Shown one piece after another: positions 6,511 to 15,806 of a stretch of 34,094 nt of DNA (the first letter of the stretch is position 1; every line of letters begins with the position of its first letter). The notes under the pieces were generated by a model, which saw nothing but the letters and a program-made list of their open reading frames with translations, searched no databases and was not told where the DNA came from. The DNA comes from Anaerolineae bacterium (GTDB lineage: Bacteria > Chloroflexota > Anaerolineae > Aggregatilineales > Phototrophicaceae): the NCBI GenBank assembly GCA_022843385.1, contig JALHNT010000006.1, positions 1 to 34,094 of the forward strand. Reading direction: 5' to 3'. A program made the translations under genes and the position numbers.

Positions 6511-6670
6511 AGGTGATTTGCACCATTTTGCGAGATGAATTCATCTTGATTTAACAATCAACATCAATCACGTCAGTTTTCATTTGTCCTGATCATACTC
6601 AATGTAATTTTTCCCAAAACCGTCAGATAATGGAATTATGTTCAGAATAGATAAACGGTAATGATTTGCT

Positions 6671-7450
6671 ATGCCTTCAACACGCAAGAGTAGCATCTTA
6701 GATCCAGATTATCGGCGCAAAGGCTGGAACAAGAGCAGATTTGCTCCCAAGAACTCCAGTCTGAGCATCACAGGATTGACAACACTCGTCACCTTTTCAT
6801 TCTTCTTCGGCTTATATTTGATTCCCGGGATAAGGCAGTGACTGCAAGCTCCTGAAGTCTTCTATCCCGTTCTGGTCGGCGCGGGAATATTCTGGCTTGC
6901 ATTGGGACTATTCATCCGACGCAAAACGGCGAGCTCTATTGCGCGCCAGTCGCAAACGACTATAGGCGACAAAAGCGCAGCTTCTAACAATAAAAAAACG
7001 GATACACTGCCGCCGGACATGGCACCAGATTCAGAAGCATTAACTGACGTTAGAACCTCGACACCGCGCACATTTGAACATGAAGTCGCATGGTTGATTA
7101 ATGTTCTGACTGAACACAAGGCTATTGTCATCGGTGGAGCGGGTGATGGTGGAGTAGATATTAAGGTCTATGACGATGATCGGTTAGTTGGAATCGCCCA
7201 ATGCAAACAGTATGATCCGCGTCATGCCTTAGCCCCAGGTCATGTACGAGAACTGTACGCGGCAAAAGCACAATTCGGTGTGATTAAAGCATACCTCGTC
7301 ACCACTACTCGCTTCACCCCGGATACGATCAACGAAGCGGAACGGCTGAACATCGACTTGATTGACGGTGAAAAACTGGAACGGATGCGAACGAAAGCCC
7401 GACAGATCGTTCGATCACGCGATGAGCGACTGTCAATGAACGACACGTAA
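6671..7450 (+). pseudogene. Membrane-anchored Mrr-type restriction endonuclease, interrupted by an in-frame TGA
   Basis: One frame runs from the ATG at 6671 to the stop at 7450, broken only by TGA at 6839-6841 (codon 57). Before the stop: a polar N-terminus and a transmembrane helix (SLSITGLTTLVTFSFFFGLY). Right after it: a second helix (VFYPVLVGAGIFWLALGLFI), a 50-residue linker and an Mrr catalytic domain. The domain shows FEHEVAWLI, GGAGDGGVDI (Asp codons at 7145 and 7157), AQCKQY (Gln codon 7199, Lys codon 7205) and the end ERLNIDLIDGEKL. Two transmembrane helices plus Mrr is a known arrangement. Mrr enzymes cut modified DNA (type IV restriction). The enzyme domain may still be made from an internal start such as TTG 6902. 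Confidence 0.75.
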
Positions 7451-7721
7451 CATCCTAAAGCGTTAAGTTGTAAGATACGACAAATCAAAAAGCACCTCTT
7501 GTGAGAAGGGCTGCCCCACATACGTCTCAAACAAAATAAGGACGTAGTAGGGACACAATTGGGACACCGCTTCCCCTCATTGTGTGCTACTCTGAAATCA
7601 AGCTCAGGACGGCGGACACGCCGAAACACCCAGCAAAAAACAGTCAGAGTCGTCACCAGCAACTCCGAGCACGGCAGTTCGCTTGCGCTCGGGATGCGCC
7701 AATTTTTATGGAAAGCCCATC

Positions 7722-8375
7722 ATGCCCGCACTGACCATAAGCACTTCAATTAGCGCCCTCATTCACGGGTTCCTGCTTTGTGCCAGCATTATCATGGCAT
7801 TGGGTCCACAGAATTTGTTCATCATCCGCCAGGGGTTGCAGAGGCGGCATGTGTTTGCGACCGCTTTCTTCAGCACCTTGGCCGATATTGTCCTGATTAC
7901 GGTGGCCGTTGGTGGTTTGAGCGCGGTCATTGCCTCAAGCGACCACTTCCGCATCGCCATCACCATCTTGGGAATGCTCTTTCTGGTCTATGTTGGCGGC
8001 AGCGCCCTGCTCCGCGCCTTCCGCAAAGGCTCGCTATCACCCAAGCTGACCGCTCAGGAAGCTGCCACTTCCGGGGTTTGGACAACCATCATCGCAGCTC
8101 TGTGTTTTTCCTTGTTAAATCCCGGCCTCTATATTGACACGCTGCTGATTATTGGCTCAAGTAGCCTTAACTTTTCTGCATCTGATCGGCTCTTGTTTGC
8201 GATTGGCGCAATGCTGGCCTCCACAGCATGGTTTTTCACACTCTCGTATGGAGCGGGCAAGCTAACTCCTGTATTTCAGTCGCATCTCGCGTGGCGTGCG
8301 CTGGATATGGTCAGAGGGGTTGTCATGCTGGGCATCGCCAGCACCCTGGTTTCAACGCTTGCTCCCGTTCTATAA
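7722..8375 (+). CDS. LysE-family amino-acid exporter
   Basis: A 217-residue inner-membrane protein with about six hydrophobic helices. The signature ALGPQNLFIIRQGLQRRH near residue 27 is diagnostic of LysE/ArgO exporters, which expel lysine, arginine or related amino acids using the proton or ion gradient. A second typical pattern, LNPGLYIDTLLIIG, lies near the middle. I start at ATG 7722 because it places the first helix as in relatives; an upstream TTG at 7683 would add 13 residues without signal value. A hairpin (CCGAGC 7665-7670 with GCTCGG 7687-7692) precedes AATTTTT just before the gene and might act as a leader attenuator. It is convergent with the response regulator, 10 bases away. 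Confidence 0.88.
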   Translation: MPALTISTSISALIHGFLLCASIIMALGPQNLFIIRQGLQRRHVFATAFFSTLADIVLITVAVGGLSAVIASSDHFRIAITILGMLFLVYVGGSALLRAFRKGSLSPKLTAQEAATSGVWTTIIAALCFSLLNPGLYIDTLLIIGSSSLNFSASDRLLFAIGAMLASTAWFFTLSYGAGKLTPVFQSHLAWRALDMVRGVVMLGIASTLVSTLAPVL

Positions 8376-8385
8376 TCGTTCAGCT

Positions 8386-9030
8386 TTATTCCAGCCCTGC
8401 CCGCCGCGCTTTTGCAGCCGCATCCAGGCGGTCGCTCGCTTCCAGTTTTGTCAACACTTGTGATACATAATTGCGGACTGTTTTGGGAGACAAGACCAGC
8501 TTTTCAGCAATCGTTGGATTGTCATCGCCAGCAGCGATCAGAGCCAGGATGTCCAATTCGCGTCGACTCAGTTTAGGCAGTTCGAGGCTGCTGTCCGCTG
8601 GCTTCGTTTCCATTTGTGCAAACCACTGCATGATATGACCAGCGATGCGCGGGCTGAAGACCGCACCCCCGCTGGCAGCAACCCGCAGCGTTTGCAACAT
8701 TTCATTGTGCTTGATCCCCTTCAACACATAACCAGACGCACCTGCCCGCATCGCAGCAAACACCGATTTGTCGTCTTCAAACATAGTCAGGATCAAGACG
8801 ATCACATTCGGATAATGCTGTTTGATATGGCGGGTAACATCAATGCCGTTTTCACCAGGCATGTGGATGTCCATCAGAATCAGGTCGGGCGGATTGTCCG
8901 CCAGTTTATATAGCACGCCCTCGCCTGACTCAGCTTCACCAATCAAGGTCATATCGTCCGTCGACTCGATCAACAAACGCAGTCCATCCCTGAATATCTC
9001 GTGATCATCAACAACAAAAATTTTAATCAT
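8386..9030 (-). CDS. NarL/FixJ-type response regulator
   Basis: A 214-residue cytoplasmic regulator. The receiver domain (1-118) carries DD at 8-9, the phosphoacceptor D54 in LILMDIHMP, T82 and K104, all in place. A LuxR-type helix-turn-helix occupies about 152-212 (LSRRELDILALIAAGDDNPTIAEKL then SPKTVRNYVSQVLTKL). It should bind DNA as a dimer once phosphorylated by the kinase encoded immediately upstream, 20 bases away in the same operon. Targets cannot be read from the window. Confidence 0.95.
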   Translation of the reverse strand: MIKIFVVDDHEIFRDGLRLLIESTDDMTLIGEAESGEGVLYKLADNPPDLILMDIHMPGENGIDVTRHIKQHYPNVIVLILTMFEDDKSVFAAMRAGASGYVLKGIKHNEMLQTLRVAASGGAVFSPRIAGHIMQWFAQMETKPADSSLELPKLSRRELDILALIAAGDDNPTIAEKLVLSPKTVRNYVSQVLTKLEASDRLDAAAKARRAGLE

Positions 9031-9050
9031 AGTCTTTGTTATCCTTTGGA

Positions 9051-10334
9051 TCAGCTTACTTGCAGCAGCGGCAGCGAAACCGACAGACGGGTTCCATGCG
9101 GCTGAATGGGGGCAATGGCAAATACCCCACCCAGTTCCTCTGCTCGTTCACGCATGGCGGTTAAGCCCACCCCTGCTCGATGCTTTTCGGGAATACCAAT
9201 TCCATTATCGACGATTTCGATTTGCAGGTGGTCGTTTGTCGCAATCAATCGTGCATCACAACGGGTCGCCTGTGCGTGTTTGAACACATTATCGAGCGCC
9301 GTTTGCATGATTCGAAACGCAGCGACTTCGACAGCCGCATTCAACGTCGGCAGTTGTGGCGGCAAACTAAGCTTAATCTCCACAGCACTATCAAATTGGC
9401 TGACGAAATCACTGATCGCCCCACTCAGCCCTAATTGATCGAGCATGGGCGGTCTTAATTCATAGACAAGCTGACGAATATTCGTGAGCGTTCCTTCGAT
9501 CCCGCTCTGGAGTTCATCAAGGATCTTGGCAGTTTTTGCCGGATTTTTCTCCAACAGATTTTGTGCAGCCCCTACGCGAAACATCTGGGCAGCCAGTGTG
9601 GGCCCCAGCCCATCATGCAAGTCGCGTCGCAAACGACGGCGCTCTTCTTCTCGCGCGGTCACAAGTCTCTGCCGTGAGAGTTGCAGTTCGTGGTTCAAAC
9701 GAGCCTGCTCCTCGCCATAGAGGCGGTATCGATTGAGCAAGCCGTTATAGAAGGCATTGGAATAGCGCAGCATAAAGATCATGATCAGCATAAGGATGAA
9801 GAACTTTAATGTGGTGAACTGTGTGGAATAGGTGAGGAGTGGTGCCACCGGATCGCCAATGATGTCATGGTATAGGACCCACCCGAGTGTGACAGTCATG
9901 ATGCCGAAAGAGATGTACATCCACCGCCGCCATCCATAGAGCAGCGCCAGAAAGACGGCAACCAACAGGGCAATATCACCAAAACCGCGTGTACCCCCAT
10001 AGAGAACAAGGACGGGAGGGACTGCGCAATGGATGCATACAACATAGATGCCCTGGGCGAGGCGAGCATGACGTGTTCTCAGGAAGTAGAGATTTACAAA
10101 ACAGATCGTGAATAATGTACCCAGAATCACGAACGATAGCGGTGGTGTTGGATCATTCATGATGCGACGGGCAATGCTCGTGATTGCCAGAACAAGGATA
10201 GTCGTCACGAAAAATCCGATCCATAGCTGTTCACGCAGGCGGTTGATGTTGTCGCTATGAAGATCCGGGGGTGCAACGACGGAAGGTAATTGTGTTGCGG
10301 GTGCAGACATCATCTGCGACTCGTGACTCACCAT
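9051..10334 (-). CDS. NarL-family membrane sensor histidine kinase
   Basis: A 427-residue sensor. The N-terminal 200 residues hold about six transmembrane helices (first near 37-54, last near 176-192) with no large outer domain, so it probably senses within the membrane. The HisKA_3 dimerisation helix has RRDLHDGLGP with the phosphorylated H240. The ATPase domain shows N349, DNGIG at 376-380 and GVGL at 388-391. A start at the second or third Met (residues 8-9) is possible. It is the first gene of an operon with the response regulator. Confidence 0.93.
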   Translation of the reverse strand: MVSHESQMMSAPATQLPSVVAPPDLHSDNINRLREQLWIGFFVTTILVLAITSIARRIMNDPTPPLSFVILGTLFTICFVNLYFLRTRHARLAQGIYVVCIHCAVPPVLVLYGGTRGFGDIALLVAVFLALLYGWRRWMYISFGIMTVTLGWVLYHDIIGDPVAPLLTYSTQFTTLKFFILMLIMIFMLRYSNAFYNGLLNRYRLYGEEQARLNHELQLSRQRLVTAREEERRRLRRDLHDGLGPTLAAQMFRVGAAQNLLEKNPAKTAKILDELQSGIEGTLTNIRQLVYELRPPMLDQLGLSGAISDFVSQFDSAVEIKLSLPPQLPTLNAAVEVAAFRIMQTALDNVFKHAQATRCDARLIATNDHLQIEIVDNGIGIPEKHRAGVGLTAMRERAEELGGVFAIAPIQPHGTRLSVSLPLLQVS

Positions 10335-10577
10335 ACATCATCTCCAATTTAACTTCCCCGGTTCTATAAATGCTGCCACATTTGCTTGAATGGGCGAATT
10401 CGGCATAGAAATCTGGTTTCCTGACGGCACCAAGGGTGCCAGAAATCAGCCAATGGCTTCAATATCTATCGGGCTATGCATAAGGTCTAGAAATGACTGG
10501 TCTTGAGACCGAAACGGGACAAGGTGACCCGTAGGCCACCTCGATTAGATACTTTTGCTGTACTGCGATCAGTCACA

Positions 10578-11882
10578 TCACGGACACTGGCTGATGATCT
10601 GGATGAGCTGGTCAAGAGCGCCCTGTGACTCAGGAGGAACGGATCCCGAGATACTTTGCAGCATGGCAAGGTAGTCCTGGCGACTCATACCCGATTCGGC
10701 CAATGCCTGATCGATGGCCGGGCAGAAGAAAGCCGGGTCCATACCCGCCAACGCGCCGAAATTGCTCAGGTCAGTTATGCCTCCAGCGGTGCCACCTGTC
10801 GGCTCACTCGCCTGCGCCAGGTCCTCCTCGGATATCGGGTCTGCAATGGTGATGCTTTCCGGCAGAAGCGTGATCGGCAGAGTTTCCAACGGGGTCTGGT
10901 CATAGGGTTCCGGTTCGCCCGGTTCACCGGCAGCCTGGAGGTCATCGTCAATCGGAATCTCCACCTTCGCCCCAGCGGGCACCGTCACGCTGGCTCCTTG
11001 TGCACTGACCACCGCCTCGCCTTCCACCACGCTGACGCTCATGCTCGCGCCCGGCTGCGCCTGAAGATAGGCCGTCGAGCCAAGCTGAATATCCACATCG
11101 TTAGCGCGCAGTTGAATCGTTCCCGCGCCCGCTGGCGTCTGGATCAGGATGCCATCGCCAGGGGCTTCGTCACACTCCACCCCGCCGACTCCGGCTTTGA
11201 AGTAAAACGCCTGCATCGGTTTGAACGGGATTTCGTTATCGCCGGGATCGACCGTCGTCAGTTCGGATGCGTCATCTGAAAATGTGACCAGATCAACCCG
11301 CACCCAGCCCAGCGAGTCACTGTCCGGCAGTTGAATGCGGAGCCAGGATGCGTCCTCATTACGACCATTCGCCAGCGCCGTTTCGCCCTGTGCCAGGGAA
11401 CCGATGACACGGTTATCGGTCGAAGGCCCACTGCGAACATTGATGCCCCCGTTGGCACTAACCTCAAAAGTTCTAAGGTCGGGAGCCGAGGCGACGGCGT
11501 TCTGGATTTCGACATTACCAAACAAGAGCAGGGTTACATTCTGCCCCGGCAGCGAGTCGGGCAGGTTGGCCTGAAGTTTCATCAGCGCCACCCCCCACTG
11601 GTTGTCCACCGGATCAAGCGAACTGAGGCGCAGCGTTTCGATGTCGGCGATATTCGCCAGATCTCCCTGCTGCTCGAAGACGAAATCCTGAATCCCCTCA
11701 CGCGGTGTCGCATTCACTGCGATGTTGCCATAACACGCTTGATTCCGTCCGATAGAGGCACACACGTCGTTGACAACCGTGATGGTCTGCTCAACGAGCG
11801 CACTACAAGTATCATCCTGCGACAAGACCGTTCCGAATGACAACAACACACAGAGTATAACCAGCAAATGGTAGGACTTCAT
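10578..11882 (-). CDS. Secreted SH3b and FecR-like domain protein
   Basis: A 434-residue exported protein. The ATG at 11882 follows GGAGGG and starts a clear signal peptide (MKSYHLLVILCVLLSFGTVL). Paired cysteines follow at 26, 41 and 50. Residues 142-202 form an SH3b domain (GGINVRSGPSTDNRVIGSLA to GWVRVDLV), which usually binds cell-wall or surface ligands. Residues about 245-312 resemble a FecR-like beta domain (STAYLQAQPGASMSVSVVEG then VTVPAGAKVEI). The rest is proline/acid-rich, then a helical cysteine-bearing end. This architecture is frequent in Anaerolineae. Precise function is unknown. Confidence 0.8.
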   Translation of the reverse strand: MKSYHLLVILCVLLSFGTVLSQDDTCSALVEQTITVVNDVCASIGRNQACYGNIAVNATPREGIQDFVFEQQGDLANIADIETLRLSSLDPVDNQWGVALMKLQANLPDSLPGQNVTLLLFGNVEIQNAVASAPDLRTFEVSANGGINVRSGPSTDNRVIGSLAQGETALANGRNEDASWLRIQLPDSDSLGWVRVDLVTFSDDASELTTVDPGDNEIPFKPMQAFYFKAGVGGVECDEAPGDGILIQTPAGAGTIQLRANDVDIQLGSTAYLQAQPGASMSVSVVEGEAVVSAQGASVTVPAGAKVEIPIDDDLQAAGEPGEPEPYDQTPLETLPITLLPESITIADPISEEDLAQASEPTGGTAGGITDLSNFGALAGMDPAFFCPAIDQALAESGMSRQDYLAMLQSISGSVPPESQGALDQLIQIISQCP

Positions 11883-11985
11883 CGTATTTCCCTCCCCAAA
11901 TCCCCAGTTGCAGTCTAGCATCAATTGCGACAGCGCGTCAATTCACTGGAACGATATGATCCACATCGAACATAAGGAGGTGTAA

Positions 11986-12017
11986 CGGGACACTTTACCC
12001 TCAGGGCAAGTGTCCCG
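11986..12017 (-). terminator. Hairpin downstream of the aldehyde dehydrogenase operon
   Basis: CGGGACACTT and AAGTGTCCCG form a perfect 10-bp stem with a short inner CCC/GGG pairing, 27 bases beyond the stop codon of the aldehyde dehydrogenase. No long T run follows, so strength is uncertain. Confidence 0.65.
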
Positions 12018-12044
12018 CACAGAGGATTCGTAGAGGAAATTCAA

Positions 12045-13496
12045 TCAGTCGTTGGCGATGAAGACCGACTTGTATTCGCTGTAATGTTCCAGCGCGGTCA
12101 TGCCCTGCTCCCGCCCCAGCCCGCTGTGTTTGACGCCACCAAACGGCGCTTCGATATGCACACTGCTGCTGCTGTTGATCGAGAGCATCCCGGTTTCCAC
12201 CGCCCGCGCCACCCGCAGCGCCCGCCCGATGTCCCGCGTCCACAGTGAACCGGAGAGGCCATAGGGCGTGTCGTTGGCGAACTGCACCGCCTCGGCTTCG
12301 CTGTCGAACGGCATGATGCAGACCATTGGCCCGAAGATTTCTTCCTGCATGATCCGCATCCCACTGGTGACATTGACGTACACCGCTGGAGTCAGATAAT
12401 TCCCTCGTGCCAGATCGCCGCTGGTGGGGACTTCGCCGCCGCACAGTCGCTTCGCCCCTTCGCTGTCGCCAATGTGGATGTAGTTCAACACCGACTCGCG
12501 CTGCTGCGGCGTAATCAGCGGCCCCATCTCGGTCTGTTCATCCGCCGGATTGCCCACCTTCATCGTCCGGGTGCGGTTGACGAAGCGCTCAACAAATTCA
12601 TCCATGATCGAACGCTCGACCAGTATTCGACTGCGTGAACAGCAGTCCTGACCAGCATTGTCGTAGACCGAGAACAGCGATGACTCGATGCACACGTCCA
12701 GGTTGGCATCGGCGAAGACGATGTTAGCCGACTTGCCGCCGAGTTCCAACGATACGCGCTTGATGCCTTCCGCCGCCTGCTTCATCACCCCCACCCCGAT
12801 CTCGGTGGAGCCAGTGAAGGAAATCTTCCGCACCAGCGGATGGGTCACCAGTGCGCTGCCGGCCACGCTGCCTGACCCGGTGACGACGTTCAACACCCCC
12901 TCCGGCAGTCCGGCTTCCAGCACCAGATCGGCCAATGCCAGCGCGCTCAATGGGGTGACGCTGGCCGGTTTGATGACCACTGTGTTGCCCATCGCTAACG
13001 CCGGGGCAATCTTCCAACCGGCGATCACTAACGGAAAGTTCCAGGGGACAATCAGCGCGCACACCCCCAGCGGCTCGCGGAAAGTCATCACGGTGCCGTT
13101 GGCGTTGCCGGGGATGGTTTGCCCATGAAATTTGTTCACGGCTCCGGCGTAATACTCGAAGGTATTCGCCACCGCGCCGATCTCGCCGCGCGCCGCGCTG
13201 ATCGGTTTGCCGCCATTGCGCGACTCGATCTGGGCCAGCAGCTCGGCCTTCTCACGGATTTTGTTGGCGATGCGCTGCAATAACTGCCCACGCTCACGGC
13301 TCCGCATCTGCTTCCATGCCCCGGTGCTGAAACGCTCATGGGCCATTCTCACCGCCTGATCGACATCGGCTGCCGTCGCCTGCGCCACCTGCGCCAGCAC
13401 GTCGCCCGTCGCCGGCTCATAGACCGCTGTCGTCCTGCCATCGGCGCTGGGGAGTCGCTTGCCCCCAATCGCGAGTCCTTCAAAGGGTTGTGTCAT
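12045..13496 (-). CDS. NAD(P)-dependent aldehyde dehydrogenase
   Basis: A 483-residue cytoplasmic ALDH of full length. Visible features: PWNFP at 151-155, the FTGS strand near 227, general base E251 in LELGGKSAN, catalytic C285 in GQDC, EEIFGP, and the HSGLGREQG end. Such enzymes oxidise aldehydes to acids. It is the last gene of an operon with a short-chain dehydrogenase and a glutamine-synthetase-like ligase, starting 5 bases after the dehydrogenase stop. In that context it likely oxidises a gamma-glutamyl amino-aldehyde, as PuuC does, but the exact substrate is inferred. Confidence 0.92.
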   Translation of the reverse strand: MTQPFEGLAIGGKRLPSADGRTTAVYEPATGDVLAQVAQATAADVDQAVRMAHERFSTGAWKQMRSRERGQLLQRIANKIREKAELLAQIESRNGGKPISAARGEIGAVANTFEYYAGAVNKFHGQTIPGNANGTVMTFREPLGVCALIVPWNFPLVIAGWKIAPALAMGNTVVIKPASVTPLSALALADLVLEAGLPEGVLNVVTGSGSVAGSALVTHPLVRKISFTGSTEIGVGVMKQAAEGIKRVSLELGGKSANIVFADANLDVCIESSLFSVYDNAGQDCCSRSRILVERSIMDEFVERFVNRTRTMKVGNPADEQTEMGPLITPQQRESVLNYIHIGDSEGAKRLCGGEVPTSGDLARGNYLTPAVYVNVTSGMRIMQEEIFGPMVCIMPFDSEAEAVQFANDTPYGLSGSLWTRDIGRALRVARAVETGMLSINSSSSVHIEAPFGGVKHSGLGREQGMTALEHYSEYKSVFIAND

Positions 13497-13501
13497 ACTG
13501 A

Positions 13502-14275
13502 TTACTCCGGCGTCACATAGGCTGCGGTGATGCCGCCATCGACCAGGAAGTCGGTGCCGGTCACAAAGGACGATTCATCCGAGGCCAGGAACAGGGCCGC
13601 ATTGGCGATCTCGGCCGCCTCGCCGAAGCGCCCCATCGGAATATGCACCAGACGGCGCTGCTTCTTGGCATCGGTGTTGAGAAAGTTCATCAGCAGTTCA
13701 GTACGCAGCGGGCCGGGACACAGCGCGTTCACCCGGATATTCTCGCGGGCATGGATGATCGCCAGTTCGCGCGTCATCGCCAGCACGCCGCCCTTGCTGG
13801 CAGTATAGGCAATCTGTGGTGTGGCCGCCCCCAGGATCGCCACAAATGACGCCGTGTTGATAATCGAGCCACCGCCTGCCCGTCGCAAAGCTGGGATGCC
13901 ATACTTACAGCCGAAGAATACCCCCTTCAGATTGATCGCCATCGTCAGATCCCAGATGGCCTCTTCCGTCGTCATGGCATTGTCATCGTCGCCATGCATG
14001 ATGCCAGCATTGTTGAACAACACATTCAGCTTGCCGAAGGTCTGCTCCGCCACCTGCACCATACGCTCACTGTCGGTTGCTTTGGAGACATCGGCATGAA
14101 CATAAACCGCCTGTCCCCCTGCCGCCTGAATGTCAGCCACCGTTTGTTCGCCGGCTGCGTCCGCCACATCAGACACGACCACCGCCGCGCCTTCTTTGGC
14201 GAACAGCAGCGCCGTCGCCCGTCCAATCCCGTTCCCCGCGCCGGTAATCAGCGCGACTTTATCCTTGAGACGCAT
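13502..14275 (-). CDS. Short-chain dehydrogenase/reductase
   Basis: A 257-residue classical SDR. The Rossmann motif TGAGNGIG is at 11-18, D36 after the second strand favours NAD over NADP, NNAG is at 88-91, and the catalytic tetrad N115-S143-Y157-K161 is complete. The C-terminal FLVDGGITAAYV is typical. It acts on an alcohol or ketone. GGAG precedes the ATG. Its place between a gamma-glutamyl ligase and an aldehyde dehydrogenase suggests it makes the aldehyde from an alcohol-bearing glutamyl amide. This is inference. Confidence 0.92.
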   Translation of the reverse strand: MRLKDKVALITGAGNGIGRATALLFAKEGAAVVVSDVADAAGEQTVADIQAAGGQAVYVHADVSKATDSERMVQVAEQTFGKLNVLFNNAGIMHGDDDNAMTTEEAIWDLTMAINLKGVFFGCKYGIPALRRAGGGSIINTASFVAILGAATPQIAYTASKGGVLAMTRELAIIHARENIRVNALCPGPLRTELLMNFLNTDAKKQRRLVHIPMGRFGEAAEIANAALFLASDESSFVTGTDFLVDGGITAAYVTPE

Positions 14276-14308
14276 ACGAAACTCCTGATGGTAGTAGTGT
14301 GAATAACC

Positions 14309-15700
14309 CTAGATCTGCTCGAAATAGCGCGCCCGTTCCCAGTTGGTCACGGCTTTATCATACGCGGCCTGCTCGGTCTTGTAGAAGTGCAGGTAGTGGT
14401 TGACGACATCTTCGCCGAATGCCTGCCGGACGAACGCACTTTTCTCCAGTTCGGCAATCGAGTCGCGCAGCGTCATCGGTACTTTCGGCAGATGAGCCGC
14501 CGAGTAGACATCGCCCTCAAAGATGGGTGGTGGCTCGATTTTGTTGCGAATGCCATCCAGCCCGGAGGCCAGCGCCGCCGCATAGGCCAGATAGGGATTG
14601 ATGTCCGCGCCCGGAATCCGCGACTCGATTCGCAGCGAGGCATCATGCCCCACCACCCGGAAACCGGCAGTGCGGTTATCATAACTCCAGGCCAGGCTGG
14701 TCGGTGCCCACGAACCGGACTGGTAGCGTTTGTAGGAGTTGATGGTCGGCGCATAAAACGCCATCATCTCGCGGGCATGGGCAATCCATCCGCCGAGGAA
14801 CCACCGAAACTCATTCGAACCCTGCACCGGCCCCAGCTTTTTCTTGCCAGCAAAGAGGCTCTTCTTGCCCGCCGGGTCCCACAGACTCAGATGCATATGG
14901 CTGCTCGACCCGGCCGTGTTGTGATCGTATTTCGCCATGAACGTCACGGCGAGACCGAGTTGATGTGCCAGGTCCTTGAAGCACTGTTTATACAGCGTAT
15001 GCCGGTCTGCCATCACGCCCACTTCGGCATAGCGAATGTTCAGTTCATGCTGCCCCGGCCCCCACTCACCCTTACTGAATTCAACCGGGATGCCGCTGTT
15101 TGTCAGGTGCTTGCGCGCAGCGGCATTCAGAATTTCCTCGCGCGTGCCTTGAAGGATGTGATAATCCTCAATGTACGCGCCAAAGGTCTCCAGTTTGAGA
15201 TACTGTTTTTCCCGTGCAGTTTTGTAGGTCTCTTCAAAAATGAAATATTCCAGTTCCGATGAGGCTTGCGGCAGATAGCCCATCTCGGTAGCGGCCTTCA
15301 CCTGACGGCTGAGGATGCTGCGCGGTGCCACTGGCACCGGAGTGTGAGTCTTTTCGTTATAGATGTCGCAGATGACAATCGCCGATTTGTCCAGCCAGCT
15401 CGCCACTCGCAGCGTGCTGAGATCCGGCACACAATGAAAATCGCCATAGCCCCGTTCCCAGTTGGCATAGGTGTAACCGGGTACGGGTTCCATCGGCAGA
15501 TCAACCGTCAGCAGATAATCACAGGCATGCATCCCCGCCCTGGCGGTATGATCCAGGAAGAACTCCCCGGTCACACGTTTGCCAAAAGGACGTCCATAAA
15601 GATCAGTGAACTGTGTCACCACCGTCTCAATTTCGCCCGACTCAACCTTGTGCTTGAGTTCATCGAGCGTCAACATGCCGCGCAAGCGGTCAGTCGCCAT
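14309..15700 (-). CDS. Glutamine synthetase family ligase, probably gamma-glutamyl-amine synthetase
   Basis: A 463-residue member of the glutamine synthetase fold. I start at ATG 15700 because GAGGGGGA lies 5 bases upstream; an ATG 18 bases earlier has no such site. Metal and substrate residues are present: E149 and E151 (SELEYFIF), E212 and E219 (GEWGPGQHELN), SSSHMHLSLW at 265-274, and SLRIESRIPGADINPYLAYA near the C-terminal third. The sequence style is that of PuuA/GlnA3/GlnA4 enzymes, which attach glutamate to an amine, rather than of GlnA, which uses ammonia. It is first in an operon with an SDR and an ALDH, and divergent from an M20 hydrolase. Confidence 0.88.
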   Translation of the reverse strand: MATDRLRGMLTLDELKHKVESGEIETVVTQFTDLYGRPFGKRVTGEFFLDHTARAGMHACDYLLTVDLPMEPVPGYTYANWERGYGDFHCVPDLSTLRVASWLDKSAIVICDIYNEKTHTPVPVAPRSILSRQVKAATEMGYLPQASSELEYFIFEETYKTAREKQYLKLETFGAYIEDYHILQGTREEILNAAARKHLTNSGIPVEFSKGEWGPGQHELNIRYAEVGVMADRHTLYKQCFKDLAHQLGLAVTFMAKYDHNTAGSSSHMHLSLWDPAGKKSLFAGKKKLGPVQGSNEFRWFLGGWIAHAREMMAFYAPTINSYKRYQSGSWAPTSLAWSYDNRTAGFRVVGHDASLRIESRIPGADINPYLAYAAALASGLDGIRNKIEPPPIFEGDVYSAAHLPKVPMTLRDSIAELEKSAFVRQAFGEDVVNHYLHFYKTEQAAYDKAVTNWERARYFEQI

Positions 15701-15729
15701 ATCAGTCCCCCTCATCATGACATTAACAA

Positions 15730-15746
15730 TGGCTTAAAATGAGCCA
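15730..15746. promoter_or_regulatory. Inverted repeat between divergent catabolic genes
   Basis: TGGCT, seven bases, AGCCA lies in the short region separating the ligase gene from the M20 hydrolase gene. It could be a shared operator for both directions. The arms are short, so chance cannot be excluded. Confidence 0.3.
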
Positions 15747-15806
15747 AGAGCATAACAAATGACCGATGCCTCTTCAATCGTGGTCTGGGACTAAAGGATA
15801 ACCAAT

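Noticed and set aside
6839..6841. TGA read as selenocysteine or tryptophan
   Set aside because: No SECIS-like need in an Mrr protein, the site lies in a linker between helices, and TGA is used as a normal stop elsewhere in the window (for example at 24894-24896).
7550..7580. GGGACAC direct repeat as a second att site
   Set aside because: Only 7 bases repeated 11 apart, with no similarity to the tRNA fragment at 5491-5515.
7559..7753. Short open frame before the LysE gene
   Set aside because: Overlaps the LysE start, arginine/histidine-rich and without start signals.
14387..15262. Open frame of about 290 codons opposite the ligase gene
   Set aside because: Shadow of the glutamine-synthetase-like gene, no start signal or recognisable motif.
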